This document shows, one piece after another, positions 62,217 to 64,000 of a stretch of DNA of 64,000 bases. The DNA comes from JBGMEA01 sp963674555. Its GTDB lineage: Bacteria > Bacillota > Clostridia > Eubacteriales > Anaerofustaceae. Location: contig OY771429.1 in the NCBI GenBank assembly GCA_963674555.1, positions 620,001 to 684,000 on the forward strand. Direction: 5' to 3'. The first letter of the stretch is position 1; every line of letters begins with the position of its first letter. Made by a program: the position numbers and the translations under genes. The notes under the pieces are model-generated. The model had not been told where the DNA came from and made no database searches. It was given only the letters and a program-made list of their open reading frames with translations.

Positions 62217-63335
62217 ATGAAAAAAGCACTACTAGTGATTTTATCAGTTCTTTTGGTCTTCTCATTTGCAGGATGCACCAGTGATTCTTCTGATACAATC
62301 AAAATCGGTGTACTTGCTCCGTTGACCGGAGAAGGTGCAGTTCACGGCGTTCCTGTTCAGCAAGCAGCTGAATTGGCAGCTAAAGAAATTAATGACGCTG
62401 GCGGAATCGACGGTCAAATGATCGAAATTATCGCTTACGACACAAAAGCTGATACGGCTGAAGCAGTAAACGCGTACAATAAGTTGAAAGAACAAGACGA
62501 AGTTGTCGCTATTGTCGGCGGAACCTATTCAGGAACGACACTTGCATTCTTGGATGCAGCAGTTGCTGATAATATGCCTATTCTTTCTCCGACAGCAACA
62601 AATCCTGAAGTTACTTTAAAAGGCGCAAATGTCTTCAGAGTATGCTATACGGATGCTTATCAAGGACTCGTTGTGGGTTCATTTGCTGTTGATACTTTAG
62701 GCGCTATGAAACCCGCCGTATTGTATGACTTAGGGAATGCATATTCTGACGGACTTGCTGTAGAATACATCAAAGCTTGCGAAGATGCTGGTCTCGACGT
62801 AATCGTTGAAAACTATGCAGCTGGCGATGCTGACTTCTCAGCACAATTAACAAAAATAGTTGATGCAGGCGCTGACGTATTGTTTATCCCGGATTATCCT
62901 GCTACAGTAGGACCTATCTTAGCACAATTAGCTGCTATGGATAGCGATATCATCTGCTTAGGCGGAGACGGTTGGGATGGAATCCTTAATGATTTCGCTG
63001 TTGAAGCTGAAGGTTTCTACTTCGCAAATCATTACGCAACAGATGACCCGTCTGACATCGTTCAAAACTTCATTTCTGCTTATGAAGCAGAATATGATGA
63101 AACTCCGAATGCTTTAGGTGCATTGGCATATGACGCAGTTTACGTTATGGCTGACGCTATCGAAGCTGCAGGATCAACAGACAGCCAAGCGATCATCGAT
63201 GCACTTGCATTAACAGATAAAGATTGCGTAACAGGTCATGTAACATTTGATGCTGATGGCAATCCTGAAAAGAGTGTTGCTATGATTCAAGTCGTTGACG
63301 GCGCTTACACATTATTCGATAAAATTACTCCTTAG
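62217..63335 (+). CDS. livK: Branched-chain amino acid ABC transporter substrate-binding lipoprotein
   Basis: A 372-residue LivJ/LivK-like binding protein. The signal peptide (MKKALLVILSVLLVFSFAGC) ends in a lipobox FAGC, so the mature protein is a lipoprotein processed by signal peptidase II. IKIGVLAPLTGEGAVHGVPV and IVGGTYSGTTLAFLDAA are ligand-domain motifs. I chose the ATG at 62217 because the signal peptide begins there, although the ribosome site is weak. The long upstream frame is not used. Confidence 0.92.
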   Translation: MKKALLVILSVLLVFSFAGCTSDSSDTIKIGVLAPLTGEGAVHGVPVQQAAELAAKEINDAGGIDGQMIEIIAYDTKADTAEAVNAYNKLKEQDEVVAIVGGTYSGTTLAFLDAAVADNMPILSPTATNPEVTLKGANVFRVCYTDAYQGLVVGSFAVDTLGAMKPAVLYDLGNAYSDGLAVEYIKACEDAGLDVIVENYAAGDADFSAQLTKIVDAGADVLFIPDYPATVGPILAQLAAMDSDIICLGGDGWDGILNDFAVEAEGFYFANHYATDDPSDIVQNFISAYEAEYDETPNALGALAYDAVYVMADAIEAAGSTDSQAIIDALALTDKDCVTGHVTFDADGNPEKSVAMIQVVDGAYTLFDKITP

Positions 63336-63383
63336 TAAATTAACTTAGAAGGATATCCTGAAAAGTGAAATAGGGAAACAATT

Positions 63384-63423
63384 GATGGGTGGATTTAGAT
63401 TTCTAAGTTCATCCATCTTTAAT
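63384..63423 (+). terminator. Attenuator-like hairpin between livK and livH
   Basis: An almost complete 16-bp stem (63384-63399 with 63402-63417) with three G-U pairs, followed by TTTAAT. It is likely to end most transcripts after the binding protein, so the permeases are made at lower level. Confidence 0.68.
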
Positions 63424-63558
63424 CTTCGTTCATTCTCTTATTAAATTTAACCATTATTCAATAAACTATTATTAAATCATTTTATCTACTGATATTATCT
63501 ATATATTTGAATTGTAACCCAACAATATTAACCTTCATTAGAGAATCGAGGTACAAAG

Positions 63559-64000
63559 TGGAAGTATTGTTACAACAACTTATCAATGCTGTTAAAGTCG
63601 GCAGTATTTATGCCGTGATCGCACTGGGTTATACCATGGTATATGGGATCATAAAACTCATCAACTTCGCACATGGCGAAATGATGATGTTTGGTGCGTA
63701 TTTTGCATATATTTTAGCTGTTAATTCTACCCTGCCGTTTTTAGTAGTATTACTTATTGCTATGATGCTAACTGCCGTTTTAGGCATTACTATAGAAAAA
63801 ATCGCTTATACTCCATTAAGAAAAGCTCCCCGACTTTCAGTCTTGATCACAGCGATCGGAATGAGTTTACTGCTCCAAAATATCGCTCAACTGATTTGGG
63901 GGACTGATCCAAAAAGAATGCCGGCGGTTCAATTGATCGAACCCATCCAATTCGGAAACGTTACGATCGATGGGATAACGATCATCACAGTCGGATTATC
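63559..64000 (+). CDS. livH: Branched-chain amino acid ABC transporter permease LivH (N-terminal part)
   Basis: The frame is open from GTG 63559 to the end of the window (147 codons). VGSIYAVIALGYTMVYGIIK, INFAHGEMMMFGAY and TPLRKAPRLSVLITAIGMS are LivH motifs. The GTG has GAGGT 5 nt upstream. It would be followed by livM, livG and livF outside the window. Confidence 0.92.

Noticed and set aside
1..64000. Mobile elements, prophage, CRISPR, replication origin
   Set aside because: I found no transposase, integrase, phage gene, regularly spaced repeats or DnaA-box cluster; the dnaD/helicase-loader pair alone does not mark an origin.

Overview
The window looks like a chromosomal segment of a low-GC, strictly anaerobic Bacillota, most likely a clostridial lineage. 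The reasons are a Firmicutes-type rimP-nusA-rnpM-infB-rbfA-nrnA-truB-ribF operon, RNase HIII, DnaD plus a DnaI/DnaC-type loader, YhaM, an A-type flavoprotein (FprA) for O2/NO removal, an NfnAB-type bifurcating transhydrogenase, a SAM-I riboswitch on metK and strong AGGAGG ribosome sites. I cannot name a genus. I see no insertion sequence, prophage, CRISPR array or rRNA operon. It reads as core genome with a few metabolic islands.

Layout. 1-1.5 kb: end of nfnA and all of nfnB. 1.5-12.9 kb (minus): DUF523, yqeY, rpsU, a HIT hydrolase, mtaB, plsY, then the translation/RNA operon read from rimP down to ribF. 13.0-17.2 kb (plus): rnhC-ligA-gatC-ispE. A 57-residue zinc-ribbon gene lies opposite at 17.2-17.4 kb. 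17.6-21.8 kb: a two-component system translationally coupled to pcrA. 21.9-25.2 kb (minus): aconitase and a probable Re-citrate synthase. 25.5-26.7 kb: an AI-2E-type permease. 26.8-30.4 kb: lspA-uvrB-THUMP methyltransferase. 30.6-34.3 kb: a DUF2284 protein, SAM riboswitch, metK, prfA and an ECF S component. 34.4-36.3 kb (minus): dnaD and a helicase loader. 36.5-37.9 kb: yhaM and a DUF5673 protein. 38-40.5 kb (minus): NADP isocitrate dehydrogenase and a URO-D-type methyltransferase. 40.9-41.4 kb: six tRNA genes (Val, Asp, Phe, Gly, Cys, Leu) behind one strong promoter. 41.5-42.4 kb: a cysteine-rich small protein and a SAM methyltransferase. 42.5-46.4 kb: an M19 dipeptidase and a MacAB-like efflux operon behind a palindromic operator. 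46.4-50 kb: an aminotransferase, mltG-trmR and an HPr-like protein. 50-54.6 kb (minus): a four-gene 2-oxoacid/acetoin dehydrogenase complex. 54.8-57 kb: an Mrp-like ATPase and fprA. 57-60 kb: ppx-ppk. 60.3-61.8 kb: azlCD and a YbaK deacylase. 62.2-64 kb: a branched-chain amino acid ABC transporter that runs off the end.

Metabolic reading. Re-citrate synthase, aconitase and NADP-isocitrate dehydrogenase together would give an oxidative half-TCA branch from oxaloacetate and acetyl-CoA to 2-oxoglutarate (glutamate precursor) and NADPH. NfnAB can interconvert NADPH with NADH plus reduced ferredoxin. The dehydrogenase complex is unusual because its only visible lipoyl domain is on E3; the E2 begins directly at a peripheral-subunit-binding domain. 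AzlCD and the Liv system handle branched-chain amino acids.

Regulation visible in the DNA: a SAM-I riboswitch with a clear terminator/antiterminator switch; a heptad-repeat palindrome over the efflux promoter; a direct repeat flanking the -10 element and a 5'-terminal hairpin at the rimP operon promoter; a stem-loop between the Liv binding protein and its permease; and a recurring extended -10 element TGGTATAAT. Many promoter calls rest on sequence inspection only.
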